Positions 10,928 through 22,240 of a stretch of DNA of 64,000 nucleotides are shown piece after piece. The stretch is from Choristoneura fumiferana. Taxonomy: Eukaryota > Arthropoda > Insecta > Lepidoptera > Tortricidae. Numbering within the stretch: position 1 is the stretch's first letter; each line of letters opens with the position of its first letter. The position numbers were made by a program, and so were the translations under genes. The DNA lies in assembly GCF_025370935.1 (NCBI RefSeq), contig NC_133496.1, positions 7,662,683 to 7,726,682 on the forward strand. Direction: 5' to 3'. Under the pieces are notes generated by a model. It did not search any database. It was not told the DNA's origin and saw nothing but the letters and a program-made list of their open reading frames with translations.

Positions 10928-11988
10928 AATATACGATGACTTAACTGTTTCATCCTACTTTGTTTATTTTAATTACATGGTCAATATGTTTTTTTTTAAA
11001 TGACCGAAAAAGGTATTATTGGTTAAATGTGGACAATTGTGTGCCTGTTTATGTGGGTAACTTATATAGAAATCAGTTTGGTCAGGCATGCGATATTGAA
11101 GTTTTTCGACAAAGGATTTACCACTTTTTAAAATGTACACAAGTCAACGGCGTTAATATCTGTACAGCCATGAAATATAAGTATAGATGACCTTAAGGTT
11201 ACAGGTATAAAGATATGCCTGATATTGTTGACGTTTCGTAACGTATACAAGGTGTTAATTAACTAACTGAAAACCTCTGACACTCCAAAAACATTTTAAG
11301 TTAATTGATTGCATTTATTTTTGAATATCTTCATTATTTTAAAAGATATTCGTGTGTTTTGCTCAGTCAGTAGATTAGATTAGATTTTTAGAAAATATGG
11401 CTCTGTCCATTGGAGGACAATTTTGCCAGTGTCTAGTAGTTTTTGCCGTTGTATGTACGGTAAAAAAATCTAGGAAACGAAATATGAGAGGTAATGGTGG
11501 ATGAACGATGACAGCGCGAATCAAACCCAGTCAGTAATTCTACTTCATTTGTAACTCTACACTCATAATATGTATTTGTCAGTTGAGCTTTGACGTTTTT
11601 AGAAGAAACTCACACATTTACAGCAAAATGGCCAGTATTAAATTACCGAAATAGTACTATGCAACCTCGCTAAAATAGTTAATTGGCGCCTGTTGCAATC
11701 GTAAATTTGGACTGGGCACAATAAAGGGATTTAAAAACACAAAAACAACCTGATTTAAAACATAGTGTAATCGAATCTACTCTCGATTCTATTTCAGAGC
11801 AAACTACTTTCTGGTTTTCAGTAATTTAACTAACACTTCGTATATTTATGATCTTGACTACTATAGATTCATAGAACACTAGACGTCATATTTTTGTACA
11901 TTTACCACAGGTTTTATCCGAATATTTAAATCACACTTAAAACGTAACATAATAATTATTACTATGCGTCCATTCGAGGTGTCTACCG

Positions 11989-12326
11989 GGTGGGCCCTGT
12001 AACAGGTACAGTACAAAATACAGGTTCTGCTACTCAAATGGAACTACTTAAGTTCCGTAATTTTCAAAAATTAAGTAATTTTATCATTATGTTTATTCCA
12101 AAGAAATTAATTGATATTTTCAATTTACGCCATCCAATAGCCTAAATGACATCGCCTGTCACGAAATTGACGGATTTTGCAATACATTGCTTGTCCAATT
12201 GAACTTTACTAAAAAAACTACTAAATAAAAATCATTATACTAGTTATTTTTAAAAGTTGTAGAACTACATTAGATCAAGATGAAGAGTGGTGGTGAGAAT
12301 TTTTTGCTCCTGTTACAGGGCCCACC
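11989..12326. mobile_element. Long-armed MITE with perfect 18-bp ends
   Basis: Left end 11989-12006 (GGTGGGCCCTGTAACAGG) and right end 12309-12326 are exact inverses. Weaker inverse similarity continues inward for about 80 bases (ACTACTTAAGTTC... against ...GTAGTTCTACAACTTTT). The core GCCATCC...GACATCGCCTGTCA matches the core of 44500-44866, so both belong to one family. No coding capacity. Confidence 0.85.
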
Positions 12327-12489
12327 TTGTATAAAAATAACATTTCCTAAGCCTCATTTACGTATGAACTACTTATAAGTTCATAGATATTGACCGCCGC
12401 AAATCATCGTCTGACTCAATAAATTGTATCAATTATTATTTTTGACCCGAAAAAATACACAAAACGGAATTAATAACTTCTAATAATAT

Positions 12490-12495
12490 TTTATT
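12490..12495 (-). terminator. Poly(A) signal AATAAA
   Basis: TTTATT on the plus strand is AATAAA on the minus strand, about 85 bases past the stop codon of the gene ending at 12579. It supports that stop as the real gene end. Confidence 0.55.
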
Positions 12496-12578
12496 ACCAA
12501 TTTTGTCTTAAAAACTTTTTAACTCGCAAAATGGGTCCCAGTTCTTCAAATTCTCGCAAAACGGGCCCCGGTTCACAG

Positions 12579-15440
12579 TTAAGTGACCATAGTCCGATCG
12601 GGCTGCACCACGTGGTTGTAACTAAACCGTTGGTACTCCGGGGCCTTCAGGGTATCAGACCAGGGGGGGCTGGGGTTCCACCGGTCCATGCCGTCCGTGT
12701 CCAGGGTCAGGGAAGCTAAGCGCATGCGCTTTGGGCTTGGGTACTCCATAACTGTGGAAAAAAATTAAGCATTTAAATTTGAATAAATTTATTTTTTACT
12801 GCAAGCACACGTACCTACATTTTGTAAAATTCTTACAGTTCGTACGGCTTGTTTCTTCAACATAATTATGTGACATACTAACAGTGGTGGCGTAACAAAA
12901 AAAAACAGTAACATAAATATTAACTTTTTTCGGTTAAAGTTTAATGTTTATTTGGTCAAAAGCAGTACAATATAAAGAATAAAGGAAAATAAAACTTAAA
13001 TTAAAAATTGCCCGGCAAATAATTATGCCACCGTTAAAATGTTTAGTTTTAGTTTAGTATTAGTTTGGTTTAGTATTTGTTTTAGTTTAGTTTTTACTAC
13101 CTTCCACCCCAGTACTCGTGCAAGCTTCCTGGGCGGGGTAGTTCACTCTTGGGTATTGTTCGTAGTACTCCCGTTTGCCGTGATGAGGGTACATGTACAT
13201 ATTGCTGTTTACCACGATCTCAGGCGATGGATCGTAATGGAGAGGCGATCTGTGAAAGAAAAGTGAGTTTTATTTTTTTGAACGTACGCCACAGAAATAA
13301 TAAAATGTATCTACTCATAGGATCTATGTATATGGAGATATCCTATGTATGTGGGATCGTGCGAAGGTAAACAAACTTTAAAACGGAAGTAAAAAAGGTT
13401 ATTCAAAAATTAAAATACTGAATACGTTAAAAATGAGAGAAAAACAGAAAATACAACTAGCACGTAGGCTTACTCGATCAAAACTCCAATCAAACCTCTT
13501 TCACTCATTCGCTCGCCCCATTCATTCCACACAAGTCTTCGGTCAAACGGTCCACTGGTTTACATCAATCATTGTATGTACGTACATGTATATAAAGAAA
13601 CATACAAAATATACTAAGTACTACGAGTATACACTGTGTTTTACTTAACTTCCGTTATTTTTGACAGACGACTTAGTTCATAAATATAAACTATCTGGTA
13701 ACTTTTAAATAAATAAAAAATCCTCAACATCATCATCATCATCTTATCAGCCGTAGGATCTACTGTCGGACAATAGGCCTCCCCCATACCGAAACACGCA
13801 ACTCAAAACTCAAAATATTACGTTCGTTTGGCCTTACTCTACGAGTAAGTAAGTTTACTAAGTTTCATATCAAACTGTTAGGTCAGATAACAGCGGAGAC
13901 TACAAAACTAAAAGCAGTAAATTTTCTAAGTTCTCTTTTATTTTTTGAAATATTCAAATAAAAGAAATATCATTTATTTTCTCAACAACTGAAAACAAAT
14001 TCTGTATGAAACTGTTCAATCGTTTTTAATCTCCACATGTAATAAACTTTCCTATTCAAATGTGTTTTTGTAGCATCAATAGCATTCAAGCGAGAACTTT
14101 GAGATACATTTTTAGTTGACGTTGTCATATTTGGTTTACACTTAGTTTAACCATTTTAAAATTGCCGATGTCTAACGTACCGTCATTCAATTCGAGGTCT
14201 TGCGACGCTCGTGCTTAAGAAGTATTGGTTGTTGTAAGTGTAAAGTTAAGTTGGTAAAATTGATATACAATAAATATGGTAATGAAAGATGTCAAATTAC
14301 GCGGCCGGTGCGCTTGCGACGGGGTGATGATTTTCATATTTATCTCTTGCCGCGACATGACAGATACAAATTGTACGAAGTGACCTTGGGCGATGTTTGT
14401 TTTTTAATCCAGTGTTCATTGTTGGACGATTATTTAGCAAGTGAAACGATTTATGAAAACGAGACACACTTTGAAGCAATCGCATTAAATATTTGACTCG
14501 GTCGTTTTGATAATAGTAATACAGATAATCATAATAAACGACACTCGAGTTCCCAAACGTGGAAGCCATACCTACTTTAAAAAATCGTTGGATAAAAATG
14601 TAATCATACCTTTCTTCGCTGATGGTAGACTGTGGAGAATGCGTAGAATAGTCGACTGGTCCCCGATCAGGATATGTTCTTTCACAACCGTGTAATGCTA
14701 GCCCTAAAATAAATAAAAATAACAAATTAATGTCGATAGGTACTTCCAGAAGTCATACCTACCTAGCGCGCAAGTTTATAGCGATCATAGAGAAACAGTC
14801 ACTTTCGTCAGATACCTACCTAGTTAATACCTATGTACATACAGGTAAAAATGCTTACCTACAAGGAGCATGTGTCGAAAGTGATTACTTTCCATTTGAT
14901 TTATTATACCTACTGAATTGAATGTCTGCGAACAAAACTGACAAGCTAGGTTTTTTCGAGCGTTTGACAGTTCGGACCACGTTTATTAGCACACCGGAAA
15001 GACAAGTCGCACAATTTTAATGACACTAGATTTAGCATCGGTCTTTAGTTTCCATAAAATGTAACCCTGCCCATCACCTCTTTTAATAATACTTGCCGAA
15101 ATGGTAATGACGAAAAAAACGCCGCAAAAACGCTGACTAATACCCTGCTACAGCTACAGAAACTGCCAAAAAAACTACTGCAGAGTAAGAAAGAAATCAA
15201 AATAACGTACCGTTCAAGTCTTCGGACATCTTCTGAGGGACATACGTTGATACATGGTATCCCGGGTACTCCATCTCTTGACTGTCAACGTACGAGTATT
15301 CTTGGTACGCGTCCTGGTACGTTGTCTCTCTTCTGAAGAACTTCTGACACCGAGGGTCCAGGACGCCGCAAGGCTGGTTCTGGTAACCGTAGTATTGGTA
15401 AAGCCATGAATTTGCTAGCATTATTGCGGCGTCTTCTTCA
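12579..15440 (-). CDS. Cellular gene, four exons; product not identified
   Basis: Exons, in transcript order: 15440-15211, 14703-14610, 13249-13101, 12751-12579. Every boundary has AG and GT in place (acceptors TTTTCAACAG, TTTATTTTAG, CTTTCACAG, TTTCCACAG; donors GTACGT, GTATGA, GTAGTA), and the reading phase carries through all three introns. The first ATG in frame is at 15421, giving about 208 residues; codons before it stay open to the acceptor, so an upstream exon is likely. The protein is rich in Tyr, Pro and Ser (LYQYYGYQ, MYMYPHHGK, SPKRMRL, PSPPWSDTL), has no signal peptide or membrane segment, and looks like a disordered part of a nuclear regulator. A relation to the N-terminal part of insect D-ETS-4-type proteins is a guess from memory; no ETS domain is visible here. 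The last exons are GC-rich against an AT-rich background, as expected for selected coding DNA. A copia element lies upstream of the first visible exon. Confidence 0.75.
13725..13800 (-). mobile_element. LINE tail inside an intron
   Basis: CATCATCATCATCATC followed by CAGCCGTAGGATCTACTGTC and AATAGGCCTCCCCCAT is the inverse of an RTE-like LINE 3' end. It lies in the third intron of the gene at 12579-15440. Confidence 0.6.
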
Positions 15441-15739
15441 CTGTTGAAAAGAATTACAGTTAGATTGACAGTTTGAATCTTAACCATAGATTATGAAGGA
15501 CTCCAATTTTTCTAAAGTTGAGTGTTTGCGTTCTAAAAATGTGTACCAATTTGGAAACAAAAATTCTTATTTTGATCAGTCTGTCTGTCCGACTAGTTCT
15601 TATAGTCTCACAAAATAACCATGAAATGGATTTTGAAGATATGTTCTACAATGTGACTCACATTGTTTATGGGTGTGATAATATTTTTGTATATGCTGTT
15701 AAGGTTTTGTTGTTTATGTCCAGTAAAGAAAAATAATAT

Positions 15740-15853
15740 TGTCATGATTGACATATCCATTGTGATCTACTTCAAGATGTGCTTCCGCACAATAAACATC
15801 GTCTACCATTACGTGTTATATTTTATTTAAACTCTAACAGGTTATGGGCTATC
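15740..15853 (+). mobile_element. Copia 5' LTR end and primer-binding site
   Basis: The LTR ends ...CTCTAACA at 15839. GGTTATGGGCTATC at 15840-15853 follows at once and resembles the initiator-tRNA-Met primer site of insect copia elements. The LTR start is not certain; TGTCATGATTGACATATCC near 15740 is a candidate. No matching 3' LTR was found downstream. Confidence 0.55.
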
Positions 15854-16024
15854 AATAAAGAAGATATAACATCAATATAAAGATAAATATAGTGAATAAA
15901 TGTGTAAAAGTACAAAATATAAATAATATGTAGACAAATTGAAATAAGAAAAATGAAGATGTAAAACAAAAGTCGTCGAAAAGTGTCAACTGAAAAATAA
16001 AAACGTCAAGAAAATAAAAAGAAA

Positions 16025-17441
16025 ATGGCTTCGTCGAATTTTCCGCAACTAAAAGCCGAAAACTTCAATAATTGGCTTTACCGTGTAAAATGCGTTCTAG
16101 AAGAAAAAGGATTATGGGGTATTATAGAAGAAGACGAAAATGTAAGTAAATTAAATAAGGAAGAGATTAAGAAAGCAAATGCAAAAGCCAAAAATATTAT
16201 TGTTCAATGTCTCCCAGACAAATATTTAAATATAATTACAAAATGCGACAATGCAAGGAATATGTTAGACATATTAAAAGAAATATTCCAGAGGAAGAGC
16301 GTTATATCTACCATACTTTTAAGGCGAAAGTTAATAAACCTAAAACAATCACCAGACCAAAAATTAGAAAACTATTTTGAAAATTTTGACAGTATAACCA
16401 GTGAATTGGAGTGTGCTGGTGACTCGTTAACAGAACGAGACAAAATCGCTTATCTACTAACAGGCCTACAAGAGAAATACGACCATGTAATAACTGCTAT
16501 CGAATGCAATACGGGGTTCCAAGAAAATACGTTAAAACTAGATTTCGTGAGAGCTAGACTATTGGACGAAGAGTTAAAAGTGCAAGAAATGCCAACCAAC
16601 AACAGTCAGGATACAGCATTCGTTACATGTTATACCTGCAAAAAACCAGGACACCTATCAAGAGACTGCTACAAGAATGTCTGGCATAGCCGAGGTCGCG
16701 GACGCGGACGAGGAAGAACGAACAACCGTTACCAAAGATATTCACGTCATCCCAACCATTATGGAAACATAGCATTCGAAGAAACCGGACAAAAGCATTT
16801 TAATTTTTGGACAACAGGAAAAATCAAAGAACCATCAAGACCTACGAACGGAAACATCGAATGGGTAATCGATTCAGGATGTACAGAGCATATGATTAAC
16901 GAAGATTACGAAAAATGTATGACCAACGTCAAAACTTTAGAAACACCGATCAAAATTTACATCGCAAACGGAGACTACCTGATGGCCGAGAAAAAAGGTT
17001 GCATATTAATGAAATGTAACGATGTGACAATAAATTTAGAATCGTTGATTGTCAAAAATCTATCCTTCAATTTAATGTCAGTGAAGAAAATGGTTCAAAA
17101 TGACTTTCACGTAATTTTTAGCAAACAAAATGTAAAAATAGGCAGGAAAAATTCTAATATCTATGTGTTTGGTTCTTGCATAGGTAATTTATTTCTATTA
17201 AATGCCGAAATATGTTTAGCTACTTGTAGCGCAGCTTTAAGCGACGACGACTTGTGGCACAGAAGATTGGGTCACCTCAACCGAAGAAGTCTACATTGGA
17301 TGCGGCTGCCGACTAGCAACAAACCCTGCTCTCCTTGCATGATGAGTAAGGCGACGCGATTACCTTTCGTACCTGTCAAGAGGCCACGTTCAACTTACAT
17401 AGGTGAGTTAATTCACACTGATATTGCAGGTCCTCAACGTA
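16025..17441 (+). CDS. Copia Gag-protease and start of integrase
   Basis: Open from the ATG at 16025. Order: copia-type Gag (residues about 1-190, with NFNNWLYRVK near the start); a CCHC zinc knuckle near 202-215 (CYTCKKPGHLSRDC) and an Arg/Gly-rich stretch; aspartic protease motif VIDSGCTEHM near 281; the pre-integrase LWHRRLGHLN near 410; and the first integrase Asp in HTDIAGP near 465. The frame then runs into the TIR of the Tc1-type element at 17442 and reads about 24 foreign residues before stopping at 17515. The true copia frame resumes at 20484. Gag packages the element RNA, protease cuts the polyprotein and integrase inserts the DNA copy. Because the ORF is open for 470 codons, the copia copy was probably young when it was interrupted. 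Confidence 0.93.
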
Positions 17442-17515
17442 CAGTAAGCGTCAGAGAAAAGGATCCCCCTTTGGCAATGACATCAAAGCGTTCAATATTT
17501 TGTCATGTTGCGTAG

Positions 17516-17600
17516 AGAGCGAGTTGGTCTAGTGGATAGTGAGTTGGCCTCGACATGCTATGGTTCGCAGTTCAAACCCCGCACCTTGAAACTTTTTTTT
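17516..17600 (+). mobile_element. tRNA-like module just inside the left TIR
   Basis: A box TGGTCTAGTGG (17525-17535) and B box AGTTCAAACCC (17569-17579) at tRNA-like spacing, then a T run at about 17592. It reads rightward, into the element. It may be a SINE head that landed here or part of the element end; compare 20360-20440. Confidence 0.6.
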
Positions 17601-18194
17601 GGTTTTATTATCACCTGTCGTTGATTATTATTATTATTATATAAGAGATCTTTGTTAAAGTAGGCCTGAGGTATAAAAAAATGATAGGCATGTTGCAAAC
17701 ACAATATTTGTTTATTTAAACATAGATTTCTAGTTCAGTAGGTATACGGTTTCTATTTATGCTAAAATATGATTATTTACTTAGGTTTTGAGCCGAACTA
17801 AATTTACTAATAAAACACAATACCTGGGGTGACGTTCGTTTATACATCATATTTATAAAAACATTTACAACACTTATTTACATAGACTGTTAATATTAAT
17901 TGTGCCTGTGATTACTGAGAAAGAACCAACATGCTGAACTATTATAGTATAGCATTTACATCTTTCTCTTTTATCACGGTTTCTGATAACCCTTTTGAAA
18001 CAACATTAAAAACAATACCTATGTGAGGTCAGATGGTGCATCATTAACACATGAATACTCGTCAACAAGAGTAACTTGACTGTTCATAACAAAGGTCTGT
18101 TTATTATTGATTAACTACGAAATAATAGTAATAGGAATATTAACACTTGCTCTTTCGTTCCAATGCTGTTTTATTGGTGGTGGTTATCTTACTT
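17601..18194. other. Non-coding interior of the Tc1-type element
   Basis: AT-rich with a short TTA repeat near 17628. No frame continues the transposase past its stop at 18195-18197, so this is the left untranslated part. Confidence 0.5.
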
Positions 18195-19442
18195 TTAGTA
18201 ACGGAGAGGATAGCCCTCACTATCTATTACTTCTTGAAGCCGAGTTTTCATGCTCGAAACCATATTGAAACACGTATCACTATTACGCAACAGTTCCCAT
18301 GTTTTGTTTACCTCATTATCCAAATTCTTTTTAGACCTTATCTCACTGGAGTCCCAATTCAATACCATCTGACCCCACAAGTTTTCTATTGGATTTAGGT
18401 CCGGACTTTTAGCCGGCCATTCAAATACCGTTATGTCTTTTTGGCTATTTAGCCAGTCTTTGACGATTTAGGACTTATGCACTGAAGAATTATCGTGAAC
18501 CAGGTAAATTTGTCCTTCAGGATATGCCACACGCACTGACGGTAGCATTACGTCCTTCAACACTTCAAGGTATCGCTCACTGTTCATGCGGCCGCCTATT
18601 TCCACTAGCTCGCCTGGCCCATTGAAGACATCCATCCCCAGTAACCTAAAACAGTTTACCTTTTAAAATCTGTTGCAACATGTGATCTAAGATAACTTCA
18701 AAAGAATATTAAATACACGCCTTGCACGTGATTTAAATAAATGTGATAGTTACACAAAAATAGTAAAAAGATTTTATTATTACTTCTGTGGTTATTTACC
18801 TAGTGTTAAACGCCCGCTTGTTCTGAGATCTAATACGTTGTTGGGTTATACCTCTCCCCACTTCTTCTCCACAAAATTTTTCGCCCATCCTTATCTGACT
18901 TAAAGCACTTTTCGTCAGTAAATATAACTATTTCGTTTTCCCAGTCGAAATTTAAGTAACGAGTGGCAAAGTTTACTCTGTTGGTTCGGTGATCGTCAGT
19001 AAGCTTAATTTTTCTGGCGGGTTTATAATTATGGATGTTCGCCGCGTGTAGATGTCGTCGAACTGTGCTAAGAGACACCCCAAAAGTTTCAGCACTTGAG
19101 CGTGTAGATTTGAAGGGTGCCACTGAGTGAACTTGCACTATATTACGGTGTCGTTCTGATTCATCGGTGTAAGCCACTGGGCGAGGACCTTGGCGATCAC
19201 ATTTCACATCACCCGTCGCTTGATACCTTTGTATCCATCTTCGAACTGTTTTTCTCTGTATAAAAGAAAACAATAACATTAGAAATACATGAAACGTGCT
19301 ATTTGTGAGATATATTTCAACAATAAATATATTATTAAAAACTTACCGTTACACCCATATCTCGTGCTATTTTCTTTATAGGTTGTTTTTGTTCCCAGAG
19401 AACAACAATTTTAGCCTTCAAAAAAGTTGTTAATCGAACCAT
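18195..19442 (-). pseudogene. Tc1/mariner transposase, DD35E, broken
   Basis: Three exons: 19442-19347 (Met and helix-turn-helix, with KKIARDMGV), 19255-18800 and 18645-18195. The introns (19346-19256 and 18799-18646) have GTAAGT/CAG and GTAAAT/TAG borders. Exon 2 carries the second DNA-binding helix (FGVSLSTVRRHL) and the first catalytic Asp in IFTDEKCF. Exon 3 carries the second Asp in YLVHDN and the Glu in SPDLNPIENLWG. Between those two lie 35 codons, so DD35E and not the usual DD34E. One of them, just after HKS, is a TAA stop. A +1 shift is needed near 18850 (after ERYNP) to join exon 2 to exon 3. The normal enzyme would cut and rejoin element ends at TA sites. This copy cannot be active as read. 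Confidence 0.88.
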
Positions 19443-19927
19443 AATAAAAGCTTTTCGTGAACTTAATAAATCGGATAATATTACGACGTGGAGATATTCA
19501 CACAAGGAGATCGACACGAAACGTAAAGATTTGTAAATTTCGTTATAAATATACCCTCAGTTAAGTAAATGAGGCTCATAAAGTATATTATCCTACATTC
19601 AACCTTAAGTCGCAGTTTAATACAGCAGTCTTTGATACTTCCTGAAGTTACATTACGGTAGTGCAACAATCGGCATTAAACGCAATCTATCTATTCATAT
19701 CTATACGCATTAGCTAGAACAGGATGCAAAGATTAAGTAAATATCTGCCACCCTCAAAGTCTCAATATGAAAAAAAAAGTTAGAACCCAGTATATCTACA
19801 GTCGCTGCTTCTTTGAAAGTCTCTTTTTACTGTGCAAGAAGGTTGTGTTTGCTTTGGCGCTTTATCTACTAAATACTAATGGCACGCAACTAGCATCTAT
19901 TAATTTTGCAACTATCGTTAAGTATTC

Positions 19928-20150
19928 AAATGGCCTAGCGGCAAATCGAAGTATTCGACCTGTGCACTACCTGCAGTGAATCGAGTTCGATTCCGAGGAT
20001 TTCGATATGAGAAATTTGTGAAAAACGATATTTTTGAAAGTTGTTATTCACCGCTTGGAGAAGATTGACTGTGAGCGTGAATGTAACTTGCAATGCGAGT
20101 ATTGAATATTGAATTATAAGTTGTTTTGTCCGCTCGTGGAATAAAACAAT
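19928..20150 (+). mobile_element. SINE inside the Tc1-type element
   Basis: A box TGGCCTAGCGG near 19931 and B box GAGTTCGATTCC near 19983 make a tRNA-like head. A body follows (GATATTTTTGAAAGTTGTTATTC...) to about 20150. It is a different sequence from SINE families 1 and 2. Confidence 0.6.
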
Positions 20151-20359
20151 TATTACCTACACAATTCGGATCGTATTCGGATATTATTACTAAGGTTCTC
20201 TTGTCTCACTCACACCTGCGAAGATCGTATCAATTCGAATGTGGTTAAAAAAATATTTATCAATGATCAATGCCTTTTTTATTTTTTTTTTACTTATTTA
20301 AATGATCAGGAAAATACTACAAAAAATAAATAAACCAAAAACATAAATAAAACAAAAAG

Positions 20360-20440
20360 TGGATTTGAACCCGAGATCTCCCTATGATGCACTTGTCTCA
20401 GAGCTCGTGATAGTTAACCGCAGGGCCAGACAGTTCTGTC
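20360..20440 (-). mobile_element. tRNA-like module just inside the right TIR
   Basis: On the minus strand: GCGGTTAACTATCACGAGC (A-box region, about 20425-20400), then B box GGGTTCAAATCC (20372-20361). It reads leftward, into the element, so it mirrors the module at 17516-17600. The A box is a weaker match than the B box. Confidence 0.5.
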
Positions 20441-20483
20441 ACGTGTCACACAGGGGGGTTCCTTTTCTCTGACGCTTACTGTA

Positions 20484-21150
20484 CACCTGGTATCAACGGA
20501 GAAATATATTACCAAGTAATAATAGATATTTTTCACATTTTTGCTGTACATATCTTTTAAAACGTAAAAGCGAAGCCACTGCCAACTTAATCGAGTACAT
20601 TCGGAGATTAGAGATAGAATACGCAACAAAAGTAAACAAAATACGATGCGACAACGGCGGAGAATTTCAAAAATAACTTTTTGAACATTTTTGCAGAGAA
20701 CGAGGCATAAGAATCCAGTATACACAAGCGTATTCGCCACAACAGAACGGTGTGTCAGAAAAATGAACAGAAGTTTGATGGACAGGGCAAGGACACTGCT
20801 AGTAGAAACTAATTTACCAAAATATCTGTGGGGTGAAGCAATTTTATGCGCAACCTACCAAATAAATAGATGCCCTTCGACAGCTGTAAACTTTAAAACG
20901 CCTGAAGCCATTATGAGAGGTAAGACTGACTTATCGAGATTACGAGTATTCGGTAGCAAAGCCTGGGTAGTAACTATGCCAGAGGCGACAAACTAGAAAA
21001 ACGAGCTAAGGAAATGCGAATGATTTGATATGCATCAAACGGTTACCGCTTATGGGATCCGAAAGCAGACCTTATTTTAATATCTAGAGATGTACGATTT
21101 GATGAGAATGATTTGTATACGAGAAAAATACCAAAGAACAGAATGATCAG
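20484..21150 (+). pseudogene. Copia integrase, remainder, frameshifted
   Basis: Continues the copia pol after the Tc1-type insertion. The second catalytic Asp lies in CDNGGEF (about 20647-20667) and the Glu in SPQQNGVSEK (about 20730-20760), followed by NLPKYLWGEA, typical of copia integrases. At least two frame changes (near 20560 and 20672) and a stop near 20994 break it. The decay here, against the open frame before 17441, suggests it accumulated after interruption. Confidence 0.85.
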
Positions 21151-21419
21151 AGAATAACTAAACAGAATGATGACGAAGATGATGAAATAGAACAAAACTG
21201 TAATAAACAAACTACGAATGAAGAGGAGCAACCAATAGAACAAGATACAAGCGACGAAGTACGAAGAGAAGCACAAGAAGCACCACAAAGGCCACAAGAG
21301 ATAGGAGGCCACCACCTCGATTCGAAGATTATTACACAGCAGAAGAGGAAATGTATGATGCAAATATAGCATTTTCTCTAATAGCGGACTCAGACCCGCG
21401 TAGTTATAAAGAGCTGTAG

Positions 21420-21968
21420 ACAAAGGAGAAGAATGGAAAAAAGCAATAAATGAAGAAATAAAGTCACTTGAAGAGTTGAATACCTGGAAAGAAGCCGAAT
21501 TACCTAGAGGAAAGAAAGCATAGATACAAAATGGATATTTAAGACGAAAGATGGAAGAAAGAAAGCGAGATTAGTAGCTAAAGGTTTTCAGACGGATAAC
21601 ATTCACAATGTTTATTCACACTGTTGCAAGAGTATCACAATAAGAATGATGTTTAGCCTCGCAGTACAAGAAAATTTTCCTATGAAACAACTGGATGTTC
21701 AAACTGCTTTTTTGAATGGATATCTGCACACAGAAGTGTACATAAAGCCACCAGAGGGCGTTGAGGTTTCAGCGGGAAAGTATTAAAACTACAAAGATCG
21801 TTATATGGATTGAGAGAGGCTCCAAAATGTTGGAATGACCGATTTCATAATTATATAGTAACAGAAGATTTGAACAATCGAAATATGATTTCTGTTTGTA
21901 CTACAAACCAACGTATGGCTACTTATTTGGTTGATGACATTTTAATAACGGGGAAAAACTACAGAGAN
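21420..21968 (+). pseudogene. Copia reverse transcriptase remnant
   Basis: Recognisable blocks in shifting frames: a WKKAINEEIKSL-like start near 21432; QLDVQTAFLNGYL near 21688, holding a catalytic Asp; and LVDDILITG near 21925, holding the catalytic Asp pair. Several frameshifts and stops. The element is cut at about 21968, next to an ambiguous base, so the end of RT, RNase H and the 3' LTR are missing. Confidence 0.85.
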
Positions 21969-22049
21969 TGATGTACACGCATTAGCTCTAAGAGCTGCTA
22001 GTGTATTATTTCAATAATAATAATAATAATATAGTATTATGAGAGTCCT

Positions 22050-22240
22050 GGAGTGGAGACCCGTGCTAACACCTGCGGTAGAGGACAACCACCAAAAGAT
22101 GGACAGACAATATCCTGCAACAAGCTAGCGTAAACTAGATGCGAGTGGTAATGAATAGGCAAGACTGGAAAGTAGAGAGGAGGCCTATGACCGAAGACGG
22201 GCACTATAAGGGCGTTATATAGATAGAGATAGATAGATAG
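22050..22240 (+). mobile_element. LINE C-terminal remnant with GATA tail
   Basis: Reads, across one frame change, as the VLEWRP ... WTDNILQQA...NWMRV ... NRQDW end of a LINE reverse-transcriptase ORF. It is followed by GATAGAGATAGATAGATAG at about 22222-22240. Confidence 0.65.

Larger units (their letters stand above)
17442..20481 (-). mobile_element. Tc1/mariner-type transposon inserted in copia
   Basis: Both ends read CAGTAAGCGTCAGAGAAAAG inward, and TA flanks each side (17440-17441, 20482-20483), the hallmark of the IS630-Tc1-mariner group. Inverse similarity extends to about 30 bases (...GGA(T/A)CCCCC). The 3040-bp body carries a broken three-exon transposase on the minus strand and three tRNA-like modules. 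It splits the copia integrase between its first and second catalytic Asp. Confidence 0.93.

Noticed and set aside
14200..14496. 98-codon plus-strand ORF
   Set aside because: It lies in an intron of the minus-strand gene with no recognisable domain or splice partners; likely chance.
14297..14725. Single 142-codon minus-strand ORF
   Set aside because: Only its first part is an exon (14703-14610). The rest is read-through past a good donor and lacks coding character.
17442..17515. C-terminal end of the copia ORF as native protein
   Set aside because: These codons are the TIR of the inserted Tc1-type element, not copia.
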